DNA from: Geoalkalibacter ferrihydriticus DSM 17813
GTDB taxonomy: Bacteria; Desulfobacterota; Desulfuromonadia; Desulfuromonadales; Geoalkalibacteraceae
Assembly: GCF_000820505.1 (NCBI RefSeq)
Contig: NZ_JWJD01000001.1
Location: forward strand, 69,094-133,093
DNA length: 64,000 bases
Direction: 5' to 3'
Below the pieces are notes generated by a model. The model was not told the origin of the DNA. It was given only the letters and a program-made list of their open reading frames with translations, and ran no database searches. Shown one piece after another: positions 52,960 through 61,673 of the stretch. A program made the position numbers and the translations under genes. The first letter of the stretch is position 1. Each line of letters begins with the position of its first letter.

Positions 52960-53727
52960 GCGATTCAAGTCGGCGATGTCCCGCTGTCCCGAATCATGCA
53001 GAATCTCTCCTTTCGCTATACCCGGTGGGTGAACTGGCGACACAACCGAAGTGGCCATCTTTTTCAGGGTCGCTACAAGGCGGTTCTGGTCGAGACGGAT
53101 GCGTATCTTGTGCAACTGATCGGCTACCTGCACCTCAATCCTCTACGCGCCGGCATGGGCACAGTCCCGGGCGATTATCCGTGGAGCAGTCATCGCGCCT
53201 ACCTTGGGCTGGAGACTATCCCCTGGCTCACCACCCGGCTGGCTCTGTCACAGCTCTCCGGCGACCCGGTCAAGGCGAGAAGACTGTTCGATGATCTGGT
53301 GGCTGACCAGTACGGTGAAGGCCACCGCGAGGAATTTCACGGCGGCAATTGCGACGGGCGAATCCTTGGCCAGGACGCTTTCGTTGAGACAGTGCTGAGA
53401 AAAACAGGCGAGGTCGCCTTGACGAAGCCGGGCCTTGCGGTCATCCTGACGGCCGTTGAGAAACTTTACGATCTCGGCGACAAGGACCTGTCGGGCGCGG
53501 GACAAGGCCGCAAAATATCCGAGGCCAGGGCCATGGCCGCCTGGGCGGTCAGAGAGCTGAGTGATGCCACACTGACCGATCTGGGCGGTGCGCTCAGACG
53601 GGACGTCACATCTCTAAGCTCTGCCGCCCGGCGGCTCACCACACGAACCCAGGCAGATGCGGATCTGCAGCTGAAGATCTCTCGGCTACGGGTGCTGGTC
53701 GACAAGTTTGCAAGTTCGCAAGCCTGA
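52960..53727 (+). pseudogene. 5'-truncated REP-associated (RAYT) transposase, copy A
   Basis: The intact family starts with a Y1 transposase domain. Here similarity begins just upstream of MQNLSFRYTRWVNWRHNRSGHLFQGRYKAVLVETDAYLVQLIGYLHLNPLRAGM, so the N-terminal region including the HUH metal site is missing. The C-terminal half (to LSSAARRLTTRTQADADLQ) contains the DnaA-like helix-turn-helix typical of this family. From the ATG at 52996 it still encodes 243 residues, but it should be inactive for DNA cleavage. The 3' end carries CAAGCCTGACCC (53719-53730), shared with copy C. Confidence 0.8.
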
Positions 53728-53969
53728 CCCCAGACGCACAGGCCCTCCCTCAAGGTAAATTCTCAAGATGGAAGGTTGTCAGAAGTTGACAGCCCCGCGA
53801 GTTCTGGCGTTTCGTCAGTCACCGGCGCCGAGTAGATTCCGGGCGCAATCTTCACCAAAAGTGGTATCTTTTTAGTGCAAGGCTTCTTGCACCGGCACCG
53901 CCCCGGCCTTGCCAGGATCACCATGCCGAGAGCACGTCGAGCAAAAGCCGTTCTGCCCTGGAGGACATC

Positions 53970-55043
53970 ATGGGAAAAGATAAAACGAGCCAACTGCGGA
54001 TCCTGCACGGCCATCTCGTGGATATCGACAACGATATCGCTGTCATTGCAACGCCCATCGAACAGCTCAATACCCTGCTCGGAGACGTCATCGATCTTCT
54101 CGGCAAGCCGAAGACGTTCAGCGACGATCTGAAAACCATTGGCGAGATCCTCGGGAAAATCCAGTCCATCGCCAGCGACGCGGACTGGCTTCCCGAAGTC
54201 GGACAGGTCGCAAGTTCTCTCTCGAAAGCCCTGCTGCCCGTCGTGAAGGAGCCGCCGCCGGCCGGTGGCATCGGCGAGATCAGAACCAGTCTCAACGAGA
54301 TCGATGTGATTCTCACCCCCCTGCAGAACAAACTCAAAAAGGCTCAGGGCGCTATCCAAAAAGTTCTCAAGGTGATTCACGGCGTTGCATTCGACGTCCA
54401 CTCGCTCGTCAACGGCACGCACGCCCTGATGCAGCGCTATGCAGACCACCCGCCAGAGAACGTCGAGAAGTGCGCCAAGGGACTCAACGAAGGGATCGAG
54501 ACGGTTGCCGACGAGTTGCGCTGCGCCAGAGAGCAGGTCGCGAAGCAGCTCAATGAATACCTCTCGCCCTTGAAGAACGTCGAAAACGCCTTCCACCGCG
54601 TCGACGGCTACCTGAAGATGATCCAGACGGTGTACGAGGACCTGAGCCTCTATTCCAAGGCGCTGCGCGAGGTGGAAAACGCGGTCAACACGGCCGCCTC
54701 CTATGGGAAAAAGAAAGTCGAGTATCTCTTTACCTGGGTGGGTCGGCATACCTATCCGGATTTATATGAAAAGATCAAAAAGAAGCTGGACAGCGCCAAC
54801 ACATGCGTCAATCAGATGGTGGGCAAAATCGCGAATCTCGCACTCGCCCCCATGAGGCAGGCGGTCAGCACACTCGAGGACGAAGTCGCAAGAGAGGTGA
54901 ACAGGATCCCGGAGATCGCGGCCCTCGAGGACGAAATGGCCTCCGCGCAGCGGACCTTGGAAAAACTTGAGCACGAAATGGTCGCTGCTGTTTCGGGGGA
55001 ATGTGCCAAAATACTGGGAGAAAATCATTTTTCCTGCGGGTAA
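53970..55043 (+). CDS. Uncharacterised 357-residue mostly helical protein
   Basis: A predicted all-alpha, heptad-rich protein without signal peptide or transmembrane helix. It begins MGKDKTSQLRILHGHLVDIDNDIAVIATPIEQLNTLLGDVIDLL and runs as a series of amphipathic helices to CAKILGENHFSCG. The ATG follows GGAGG by five bases, and the plus-strand amino acid composition is sensible while the long minus-strand frame is not. It stands between two RAYT relics, so it probably arrived with accessory DNA. No function can be assigned. Confidence 0.65.
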   Translation: MGKDKTSQLRILHGHLVDIDNDIAVIATPIEQLNTLLGDVIDLLGKPKTFSDDLKTIGEILGKIQSIASDADWLPEVGQVASSLSKALLPVVKEPPPAGGIGEIRTSLNEIDVILTPLQNKLKKAQGAIQKVLKVIHGVAFDVHSLVNGTHALMQRYADHPPENVEKCAKGLNEGIETVADELRCAREQVAKQLNEYLSPLKNVENAFHRVDGYLKMIQTVYEDLSLYSKALREVENAVNTAASYGKKKVEYLFTWVGRHTYPDLYEKIKKKLDSANTCVNQMVGKIANLALAPMRQAVSTLEDEVAREVNRIPEIAALEDEMASAQRTLEKLEHEMVAAVSGECAKILGENHFSCG

Positions 55044-55062
55044 TGGTGAAACTAACTTCTTG

Positions 55063-55408
55063 GGGTCGGACCAAGACAAGTGCCTAAAACTTAAAGAAAA
55101 TCCCCTGAAATTACCCTTTGAAAACAGGCTATGGGGCGATTTTTGAGGGGGAAATCAGCGCATTAGGCAAAAGGAGGGGGATGGCAAGTTACCTGTCTTC
55201 GCAATCAGAGTTTGTTGAGGAGATAAAAGACGGTCTGGGGATCAGGGGCCGATACCGGGAAGTAAGAAATGCCGTCCGGGAGTGTATTTTGCGGGAAAAC
55301 GAGCTTAGATGGGGCATTTTACAATCAAAAAGTGGTCTCTAAGGCTTCTGGGGCGGCTTTTTTTGCGAGGAAGTGACGCATTAACGCTATGTTGCGCAGG
55401 TCCGACCC
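55063..55408. mobile_element. IR-bounded element with RAYT C-terminal relic, copy B
   Basis: GGGTCGGACC (55063-55072) and its perfect inverted copy GGTCCGACCC (55399-55408) enclose 326 bases. Inside is a remnant frame at 55118-55342 with SEFVEEIKDGLGIRGRYREVRNAV, which resembles a RAYT transposase C terminus. The same 12-mer GGGTCGGACCAA also occurs at 1489-1500, followed by similar spaced bases. A non-autonomous element is likely. Confidence 0.5.
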
Positions 55409-55508
55409 GGCTTAGTTTCGATCGATCGGTGAGGTTTCGTCAATCTGCCACTGGTACGGGGATGGACGTTATGCGAGAAGCCCGATCACGGCGGAATGGA
55501 GGTGATGC

Positions 55509-56579
55509 GTGGCAGTACATGAAGGATCGGGCTTTGTCTCACGTGTGCTGACGACCATCGGTCTGGTGGTGCTGGCCGGGTTGACTGTCTACTTTTTCGG
55601 CCTGCTGGTCGAAGTTCTTCTGGTGATCTTTGCGGCAGTATTGCTGGCTGTCGCGATTACCGGCGTGCGTTGCATCATCCATGACCGTACGCCCCTGTCG
55701 GAGAGGTGGTCGCTGGTCGCTACCTATTTGCTGATCGTCGTACTGATGGCCGGTGCAGGCGCCGTGATCTGGCCCCAGCTTTCCGAGCAGATACCGAAGT
55801 TCATCGAAAAGGTTCCAGAAGCGTTTGAACAACTCAGCGAAATGGCTGGCCGGATGCCCTGGGTCGAGGGAGCGATTGAAAGCGTCGGTGACACTGACGG
55901 TGGCAGTGGCGGGAATAACAATGGCGACAGTGGTTTCAATATACCCAGCCATCTGCTAGGGGTTTTCTCCACCACGCTGGGCACCATCACCAACCTTTCC
56001 CTGATCGTTTTAATTGCTATCTATTTCACCCTGTCCCCGAAAGCCTACGTACAGAATCTGCTGATCCTGGTGCCCCGCGCCCAGCGTAAACGCGCCGAGG
56101 AAGTGATGCAGGCCCAGACCAAGAGCCTGCGTTTCTGGTTGCTGGGACGTCTGGTGTCCATGGTGTTCGTGGGCGTGTTGGCCGGGATTGGGCTCATGCT
56201 GCTGGGGGTGCCAATGGCCTTTACGCTGGGCCTGATTGCCGGAGTGGCAACGTTTATCCCTTACATCGGCCCGATTCTGGGCGCAATTCCGGCTCTGATG
56301 GTCGCGTTGCTGCAAGGCCCGATGTTTGTACTCTACGTGGCCATCCTCTATTTGGTGGTCGAGACTGCCGAAAGCAGCTTGATCGCCCCTTTGGCCAACA
56401 AAAAGGCGGTCCACATCGCCCCGGCCTACACCGTCATCATCCAGCTCGCCGGCGGCGTTATCGCCGGTATCCCCGGAGTCATAGTGGCAACCCCCCTGGC
56501 TGTGGTTGTCGCTGTCACCATCCAACTCCTCTACGTGGAAGATGTCCTGGGAGAAGATGTTGAGATATTGGGGAGTTGA
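55509..56579 (+). CDS. AI-2E family (YdiK/TqsA) transporter
   Basis: A 356-residue membrane protein with about eight hydrophobic helices. The family pattern is visible in FIPYIGPILGAIPALMVALLQGP and the C-terminal IAPAYTVIIQLAGGVIAGIPGVIVATPLAVVVAVT. A long soluble loop (QLSEQIPKFIEKVPEAFEQLSEMAGRM...) sits after helix 3. The GTG at 55509 lies behind GGAGGTGATGC. The AI-2E family includes exporters of quorum signals and other permeases; the substrate is unknown. Confidence 0.83.
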   Translation: MAVHEGSGFVSRVLTTIGLVVLAGLTVYFFGLLVEVLLVIFAAVLLAVAITGVRCIIHDRTPLSERWSLVATYLLIVVLMAGAGAVIWPQLSEQIPKFIEKVPEAFEQLSEMAGRMPWVEGAIESVGDTDGGSGGNNNGDSGFNIPSHLLGVFSTTLGTITNLSLIVLIAIYFTLSPKAYVQNLLILVPRAQRKRAEEVMQAQTKSLRFWLLGRLVSMVFVGVLAGIGLMLLGVPMAFTLGLIAGVATFIPYIGPILGAIPALMVALLQGPMFVLYVAILYLVVETAESSLIAPLANKKAVHIAPAYTVIIQLAGGVIAGIPGVIVATPLAVVVAVTIQLLYVEDVLGEDVEILGS

Positions 56580-56687
56580 ATCAGGGAGGATTGTCCAAGG
56601 ATCCGGGAGATCCCGGTCCAAACCAAACCGGCGCATGAGCCGGGCGTTGGGCACGAAGGTCCGATTGACAAAGTGTAGCCTTGTGGC

Positions 56688-56837
56688 TACGCGCTCTCAG
56701 GAGAACGAACTCCCGGATTCGACACCATCCTAAAAGTCCTGGCAGCGCTGGGTTTGAAGTTGCATGCGGAAGCGGTGCATATCCCTAATCATGCCCAACA
56801 AACTGCGCCGCCCGACGCCGCTATGCGGCACGGGTGA
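56688..56837 (+). pseudogene. C-terminal remnant of a HigA/XRE-type antitoxin
   Basis: In frame from 56688, YALSGERTPGFDTILKVLAALGLKLHAEAV matches the C terminus of addiction-module antidote proteins (LYRALSGERNPSFDTVLKVLRALG). The helix-turn-helix N terminus is absent. It ends at TGA 56835-56837 and overlaps the possible GTG start of the histidine kinase. Confidence 0.65.
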
Positions 56838-56920
56838 GCTCTGGTATTGTAAAGATCTCAGGTCCTAAAGGGTTGAAGCTGATCCGGGGATTTTACACAC
56901 TATGTGCTGCCCTTTTGAGA

Positions 56921-58648
56921 ATGGCCGAAAGCATGTCGAAAAATGCCCAAAGCGGGGCTTGGACCGATCAGATCGAGGCCTTGAAGAAAAAAATCCAGAA
57001 ACTTGAGGAAGATCGCCAAAACGCACTGGAACAACTGCGCCGGCTGCAGGGATATCAGCATGCGGATAATGGCGTTTCCGATCAGTCTCGCACAGATAGT
57101 AAAATACGCGAGAATTCGGAAGTGCGATTTTTTATCGAGCAAGCTCCGGTAGCCATTGCGATGTTCGATCTTCAGATGCGCTATGTCGAAGCCAGTCAGC
57201 GCTGGCGCCAAGTTTTTGGGCTAGAAGACCGCAACCTCAAAGGGGTTTCCCACTACGAGATCTTCCCGGAAATTCCGGATATCTGGAAGGCGGCCCACCG
57301 CAGGGGGCTGACCGGAGAAGTGGTGACGGCCAGGGAGGATCGCTTCGAACGCGCTGATGGCAGCGTGCAATGGCTGCATTGGGAAATCCAACCCTGGCGT
57401 GAAATCTCTGGCGCGATAGGCGGCATCATCATTTTCTCTGAGGACATCACCGAGCGAAAACAGGCCGAGCTGGCGATCCGGGAGAGTGAAGAGAAATTTC
57501 GCGCTCTCAGCGAAGCCATGTCCCAGATGGTCTGGGCCTCTGACCTTTCGGGCAGGGCCAATTACTTTAATTCCAAGTGGTTCTCCTACACAGGGCAGAG
57601 CTATGAGGAAGCGAAAAATCTCGGTTGGTTGAACACTCTGCACCCCGAAGACGTGCCGCATGCCCAGGAGAGGTGGACCTTTGCGGTGGCCAACCGCGAG
57701 CCCTATGAAGTCGAATATCGGATCAGGGGAAAAGATGGCCGCTACCGTTGGTTTCTCTCCCTGGGGGTCCCGAAGCAAGGGCCATCATCTGAAGTCGAGC
57801 GCTGGATCGGCACCTGCACGAATATCAGCGCCCAAAAGGAACTCGAACAGGAACTGATTGCCGCCAGAGAAGCGGCTGAAGACGCGAGCCGCGCGAAAAG
57901 CGAATTTTTGGCCAATACCAGCCATGAGATCCGCACACCCATGACCGTTTTTATGGCGGCCATTGAGCATCTGCTGCAGATCGACACAAATCCCGAAAGG
58001 CGGGAACTATTGCAGATGGCCGAAGCCTCGTCAGAGCGCCTGCGAAACCTTATCGAAGATATCCTTGATTTCTCCCGGATCGAAGCAAGAAAGCTGGAGA
58101 TCGAAAATACCCCTTTCTGCCTGCGCGACTGCATTCGCGAAGTGCTCGACATGTTCACCATGGCTGCTCAGAAAAAGAGCCTCCGGTTAGAGCTGAATGT
58201 GGCTCATGACATCCCTGACAAAGTCATTGGCGACTCTCACCGGCTTGGGCAGGTACTGGTCAACCTGATCGGCAATGCCGTCAAGTTCACCCACCAAGGA
58301 GAGATTGTCCTATCCGTGCGCCCCCAAAATGAGTGCTTGGAATTTGCCATCGCCGACACGGGTATTGGTATCCCGCTTGAGAAACAGGAGATTCTTTTCC
58401 AAAGTTTCAGTCAGGCTGACAGCTCCCTGACCCGCCGGTATGGCGGTTCGGGGCTGGGTTTGGCGATCTGCAAGGGCTTGGTGGAACTGATGGGCGGAGA
58501 AATAACGGTTCGAAACAGAAAGGGTGGCGGAAGCGTTTTCACTTTTACCGTGCCCTTGAAATATCCAAATGCGCCGGAACCTTCTGGAGCGGGGGATGGC
58601 GCTGTGACGGAAGGATCAAACTCGGCAGTGCGCATTCTCCATCCTTAA
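56921..58648 (+). CDS. PAS-PAS histidine kinase, cytoplasmic
   Basis: A 575-residue kinase (604 if the GTG at 56834 is used). An N-terminal coiled coil (residues about 15-50) precedes two PAS domains (about 70-195 and 205-335), a HisKA domain with ANTSHEIRTPMT and a HATPase with NLIGNAVKFT, DTGIGI and GSGLGLAI. The chain ends AVRILHP, where hybrid kinases continue into a receiver domain (AVRILLVEDD), so a receiver may have been lost. It follows an antitoxin relic. No membrane segment. The ATG at 56921 lacks a strong ribosome site, so the start is uncertain. Confidence 0.8.
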   Translation: MAESMSKNAQSGAWTDQIEALKKKIQKLEEDRQNALEQLRRLQGYQHADNGVSDQSRTDSKIRENSEVRFFIEQAPVAIAMFDLQMRYVEASQRWRQVFGLEDRNLKGVSHYEIFPEIPDIWKAAHRRGLTGEVVTAREDRFERADGSVQWLHWEIQPWREISGAIGGIIIFSEDITERKQAELAIRESEEKFRALSEAMSQMVWASDLSGRANYFNSKWFSYTGQSYEEAKNLGWLNTLHPEDVPHAQERWTFAVANREPYEVEYRIRGKDGRYRWFLSLGVPKQGPSSEVERWIGTCTNISAQKELEQELIAAREAAEDASRAKSEFLANTSHEIRTPMTVFMAAIEHLLQIDTNPERRELLQMAEASSERLRNLIEDILDFSRIEARKLEIENTPFCLRDCIREVLDMFTMAAQKKSLRLELNVAHDIPDKVIGDSHRLGQVLVNLIGNAVKFTHQGEIVLSVRPQNECLEFAIADTGIGIPLEKQEILFQSFSQADSSLTRRYGGSGLGLAICKGLVELMGGEITVRNRKGGGSVFTFTVPLKYPNAPEPSGAGDGAVTEGSNSAVRILHP

Positions 58649-58735
58649 CTCACCGAAATGTGCCAAGGCATCGTGGAAGGGCAGCAGGAGGAGATCGACC
58701 AGATGCAAGAATGGCTGATGGAATGGTATGGATTC
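58649..58735 (+). pseudogene. DUF305 C-terminal fragment
   Basis: In frame immediately after the kinase stop codon, LTEMCQGIVEGQQEEIDQMQEWLMEWYGF resembles the C-terminal helix pair of DUF305 proteins (copper-associated ferritin-like; CRxIVxxQxxEIxQMxxWLxEWYG). No upstream part is present, so it is a gene fragment. Confidence 0.55.
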
Positions 58736-58780
58736 TGTAATTACGGTCCCACTTGCATTCTTCCCAGGTACTCTCTCCAT

Positions 58781-58990
58781 ATGCCCAGAAAACCTCGCAT
58801 TCTTTATCCAGGCGCGCCTTACTGACAGAACTGGGCGCAATCCATGGAGGGGACGCCACCTCTCTGAGCTCTGCCGCAAGGCGTTTCACTACGCGGATCC
58901 GGGCAGATGCAGCTCTGCAGCAGAAAATCGTTCAGATGCAGGAGATGGATTGCCCAGTTTGCTGGTTTACAAGCCTGACCCGGATCTCGC
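58781..58990 (+). mobile_element. Internally deleted RAYT transposase, copy C
   Basis: ATG 58781 gives MPRKPRILYPGAPY, the conserved start of RAYT transposases, then a stop. Directly after, in another frame, LTELGAIHGGDATSLSSAARRFTTRIRADAALQQKIVQMQ matches the C terminus of copy A (LTDLGGALRRDVTSLSSAARRLTTRTQADADLQLKI). Both ends are joined, with the middle removed, as in a MITE. CAAGCCTGACCC at 58970-58981 is identical to the end of copy A. Confidence 0.7.
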
Positions 58991-59198
58991 AACAGGGCTT
59001 CGAGATCAGGATTGAAGGAATCTGCCGATTGACAATAATTTACTAATGAGGTATCAAGACAAAACTGCATTTTCAGAGGGGGGCTGAAGATGAGGGAATC
59101 ATCACACTGATTATCAAACGCCACCGCGTCGGCATTATGCCGGTCGGTGGCGTTTTTCTGTTTCAAGCATTGTACATTTGTGAGGGGGGTATGATCAA

Positions 59199-59686
59199 CA
59201 GGGGAGGGCGGCAAAGACAGGCGCACCATGTTGCCGCAGTCGTTGGTGCCTGCTTTAAGAGAGCATATGAACCATGTTAAGAAGGTTCATGAAAAAGACC
59301 TGAACGATGGCTGGGGGAGGGTGCCGTTACCAAACGCCCTTGACCGGAAATACCCGAAAGCGTCATGGGATTGGCGCTGGCAGTGGGTTTTCCCCCAGGG
59401 CAACCGCTGGAAAAACAAGAAGACCGGCGAAGAGGGGCGGCATCATATACACGAAACCATTCTGCAGCGGGCCGTTCGAGAGGCAGTTTTTAAATCCGAA
59501 GTGGTTAAGCGAGTCGGCTGCCACACCTTTCGCCACTGTTTTGCCACCCATTTGTTGGAAGCGGGTTATGACATTCGAACCATTCAGGAACTATTGGGGC
59601 ATAAAGATATCAGTACCACCATGATTTACACACACGTTTTGAATAAGGGCGGAAAGGGAGTCAGCAGCCCTTTGGATGGACTTTGA
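59199..59686 (+). pseudogene. intI: Integron integrase (IntI) C-terminal remnant
   Basis: From about 59199 the frame reads [44 protein letters not shown]. The integron-specific extra helix is present ([21 protein letters not shown]) and so are the tyrosine recombinase motifs [31 protein letters not shown]. The N-terminal half with the first catalytic Arg is missing, and a stop codon lies just upstream. From the ATG at 59228 it codes 152 residues. The gene reads towards the cassettes on its right, unlike the standard layout. Confidence 0.85.
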
Positions 59687-59702
59687 ACCAGCTTAGGCAT
59701 AT

Positions 59703-59834
59703 CTGTATATACCAGTCACGGTAAAGGCATTAGTGACTGCAACATGCCGAAGTATTTGGCAAATGCGGGTTTGTCAGCAATTCAGTCGGGAATTATATAC
59801 AGCTCGGACTTTCTGTGTTTACTTTTATATACAG
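59703..59834. repeat. TATATACAG repeats before the first cassette (attI candidate)
   Basis: CTGTATATA (59703-59711, inverted) and TATATACAG (59794-59802 and 59826-59834, direct) lie between the integrase remnant and the first cassette. A CAGTCAC/GTGACTG dyad (59713-59719 and 59733-59739) is also present. Such direct repeats are reminiscent of integrase-binding repeats in attI, but the site is not recognisable as a known attI. Confidence 0.3.
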
Positions 59835-59849
59835 AACTGTCTATTTATT

Positions 59850-60477
59850 GTTAGAAATTTAAAAGGAGAATAAAGAAAAAATGGGCATCACTGAGGTTTT
59901 TTTAAATGTAATTTCTAGCATTGTCGCTAACAAAATCAGTGAAAAGATTCCACCCATTAACAAAGAAGAATCAAAAAGTATAAATTCGACGATTATTGAA
60001 GAGAACATAAGCAAAAACGAATATTATCTCAAAGCTAAGCCACTGGGGGATGGCTGGGATAGTTTCTACAAAATTATGCCTAGCCTATTAAAAAGCATAG
60101 AATCTGTAAATATTTTTTTGTTTATCGAAGCGCAGCCGAGCACTTTTTATAACCTTGTATCAATTGTCATTGAAGACAATCGAACCGGTGACTGGTTTCC
60201 ATTTGGGCAGAAAATTTCTTTTCAGGGGAATCATGGCGGTTGGGCAATGACAGAAAACTTTTATAATTGCCTAAAAAAAGCAACAGAAGATCATAAAGAT
60301 ATAAAAATGAGTATTAGGGTAGCAAAAAACGAGGACCTGAAAGGTTTGCTTGAGGGTGTGATTACTTGGGCGAATTTTAAAGACAAAAGTATTCCAGCCT
60401 TTATAACCGAAGACATGCATTATAAACAACTTAGAGACAGATTCATAAATGAACTTGTTGATAAAAAGAATTTCTAA
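59850..60477 (+). CDS. Cassette 1: uncharacterised protein
   Basis: The CDS runs from ATG 59881 to TAA 60477 (198 residues); the cassette itself begins at G|TTAGAAA (59850-59857). Soluble protein without a recognised domain; it has a helical head (MGITEVFLNVISSIVANKISEKI) and a lower-complexity, AT-biased body (FPFGQKISFQGNHGGWAMTENFYNCLKKA). Ribosome site AAAAGGAG eleven bases upstream. The stop codon is embedded in the attC R'' box TTTCTAAC (60471-60478). Typical of a small, promoterless integron cassette gene. Function unknown. Confidence 0.7.
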
Positions 60478-60578
60478 CACAAGCATGAACACGGACTGTT
60501 GAATCAGCCGCGGTTCTCGAAAAGGACTCTACTAAATTGAACCAGTACGACGCAGCCGGTTATTCAAATCCGTTAGGC
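60471..60578 (+). other. attC-like recombination site, cassette 1
   Basis: R'' TTTCTAAC (60471-60478) and R' GTTAGGC (60572-60578, fits GTTRRRY) frame a 108-base imperfect palindrome. The inner arms pair through GAACACGGACTG versus CAGCCGGTTATTC-type complements and CGGTTC versus GAACCA. R'' also complements the TTAGAAA at the start of cassette 1 (59851-59857). Confidence 0.7.
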
Positions 60579-61104
60579 TGAATCCAGATTTGAGAATACT
60601 TCAATGAAAAGAATAGAAATAACTATATCTGTTTTTGCTCTTGTTGTTGCCATTACAAGCGCATCTTTTTCGTTGTATACCTATTTTCAACAGCAAAACA
60701 TTATGTATCTGGAAAAAATTGAGAATATAGGAAAAGACTATGTGGGCATGATGCTGAATGAACATTTTATTCAAATAAACACAAAGATAGTGAACATAAG
60801 AGCAAAGCACCCAAACTGGTCTGAGCTTGAACAGACTTTTGAGGACGATCCACAGGCAGATAACAGCTGTTCCGGTGCAGGAAATTTAATAGATAATTAC
60901 AGACGTCTATACTTTGAAAGGCTTTCGGACTTGGTTAAGCTCTATAATTCATCACGTCGAAAGGACGAAATAAAAAAGATTCACATGTTCAGTGAAGAGT
61001 TGGGTATGTATACTGTAACACTGATCCAGGCCGCAGAAGATGTTGAAACTAATTTGAGCTTGTACGACAATTGTTTAAAGAAAGCCCAATCAAGGAAAAG
61101 ATAG
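60573..61104 (+). CDS. Cassette 2: uncharacterised membrane-anchored protein
   Basis: The CDS runs from ATG 60604 to 61104 (166 residues); the cassette starts at TTAGGC (60573). One N-terminal transmembrane helix (ITISVFALVVAITSASFSLYTYF), followed by a helical soluble domain with two cysteines. There is no signal-peptide cleavage site, so it is a type II anchored protein. No ribosome site is obvious. No domain match. The end of the cassette carries a short R''-like GCCTAAT (61121-61127) that nearly complements its own 5' end. Confidence 0.65.
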
Positions 61105-61120
61105 TGACTTATTCAAATTT

Positions 61121-61141
61121 GCCTAATTGCCCCGTTAGCGC
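61121..61141 (+). other. Truncated attC site of cassette 2
   Basis: R''-like GCCTAAT (61121-61127) and R' GTTAGCGC (61134-61141) are only six bases apart. The central stem of a normal attC has been lost or never formed, leaving a 21-base remnant. The R' part starts cassette 3 (TTAGCGC). Confidence 0.5.
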
Positions 61142-61161
61142 AACGAACAAAGGAGAAAGAA

Positions 61162-61368
61162 ATGAACTTAGCAGATATAAAAAAAATGAGTACAGTCGAA
61201 CGATTAAAAACTATGGAGGCGCTCTGGGATTCTCTTTTATATGAGAATGAGGAAATGGAAAGCCCGGAATGGCATGAAAAAATTGTCGAAAAACGGCAAG
61301 CAAAAATTAACAGCGGAAAAGCAAAATTTATCAGCTTGTCGGAATTGAAAGCGATCCGAAACCAATGA
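61162..61368 (+). CDS. Cassette 3: addiction-module antitoxin (TIGR02574-like)
   Basis: A 68-residue protein with the addiction-module component pattern: ERLKTMEALWDSLLYENEEMESPEWHEKIVEKRQAKINSGKAKFISLSELKAIR. The family supplies the antitoxin partner of RelE/ParE toxins. AAAGGAG site. The stop overlaps the toxin start by four bases. The pair makes one integron cassette of about 530 bases and would stabilise the array against loss. Confidence 0.83.
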   Translation: MNLADIKKMSTVERLKTMEALWDSLLYENEEMESPEWHEKIVEKRQAKINSGKAKFISLSELKAIRNQ

Positions 61369-61673
61369 AGATCAATGACGTCTTTATTTTGGAAGAAGCC
61401 GTTGATGATATGAGTGAAGGGAAAGATTTTTATAACCTCAGAGAATTCGGGGTCGGTGAATATTTTTGGGATTCATTGATTTCCGATATTGAATCACTGA
61501 TCATTTATGCAGGAATTCATAAGAGGGGGTTCGGTTTGTATAAAATGTTTGCCAAGCGATTCCCTTATGCCATTTATTATGAAATCGAAAACAATTTTGC
61601 TTATGTCGTCGCAGTATTACCCATGCGCCGAGATCCAGCATGGATTGTCGAGCAAATAGGGGATAGGCGCTAA
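61365..61673 (+). CDS. Cassette 3: RelE/ParE-family toxin
   Basis: A 102-residue protein of RelE/ParE fold: VFILEEAVDDMSEGKDFYNLREFGVGEYFWDSLISDIESLIIYAGIHKRGFGLYKMFAKRFPYAIYYEIENNFAYVVAVLPMRRDPAWI. The final beta strand and the basic RRDP segment match RelE/ParE toxins, which cleave mRNA on the ribosome or poison gyrase. It overlaps the antitoxin gene. The stop TAA lies inside R'' GGCGCTAAC (61666-61674), as expected of a mobile cassette. Confidence 0.83.
   Translation: MKINDVFILEEAVDDMSEGKDFYNLREFGVGEYFWDSLISDIESLIIYAGIHKRGFGLYKMFAKRFPYAIYYEIENNFAYVVAVLPMRRDPAWIVEQIGDRR

Noticed and set aside
53763-54749. A 328-residue minus-strand frame opposite the helical orphan gene
   Set aside because: The plus-strand gene has a good ribosome site and sensible helical pattern. 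The minus frame lacks a ribosome site and looks like an antisense shadow.
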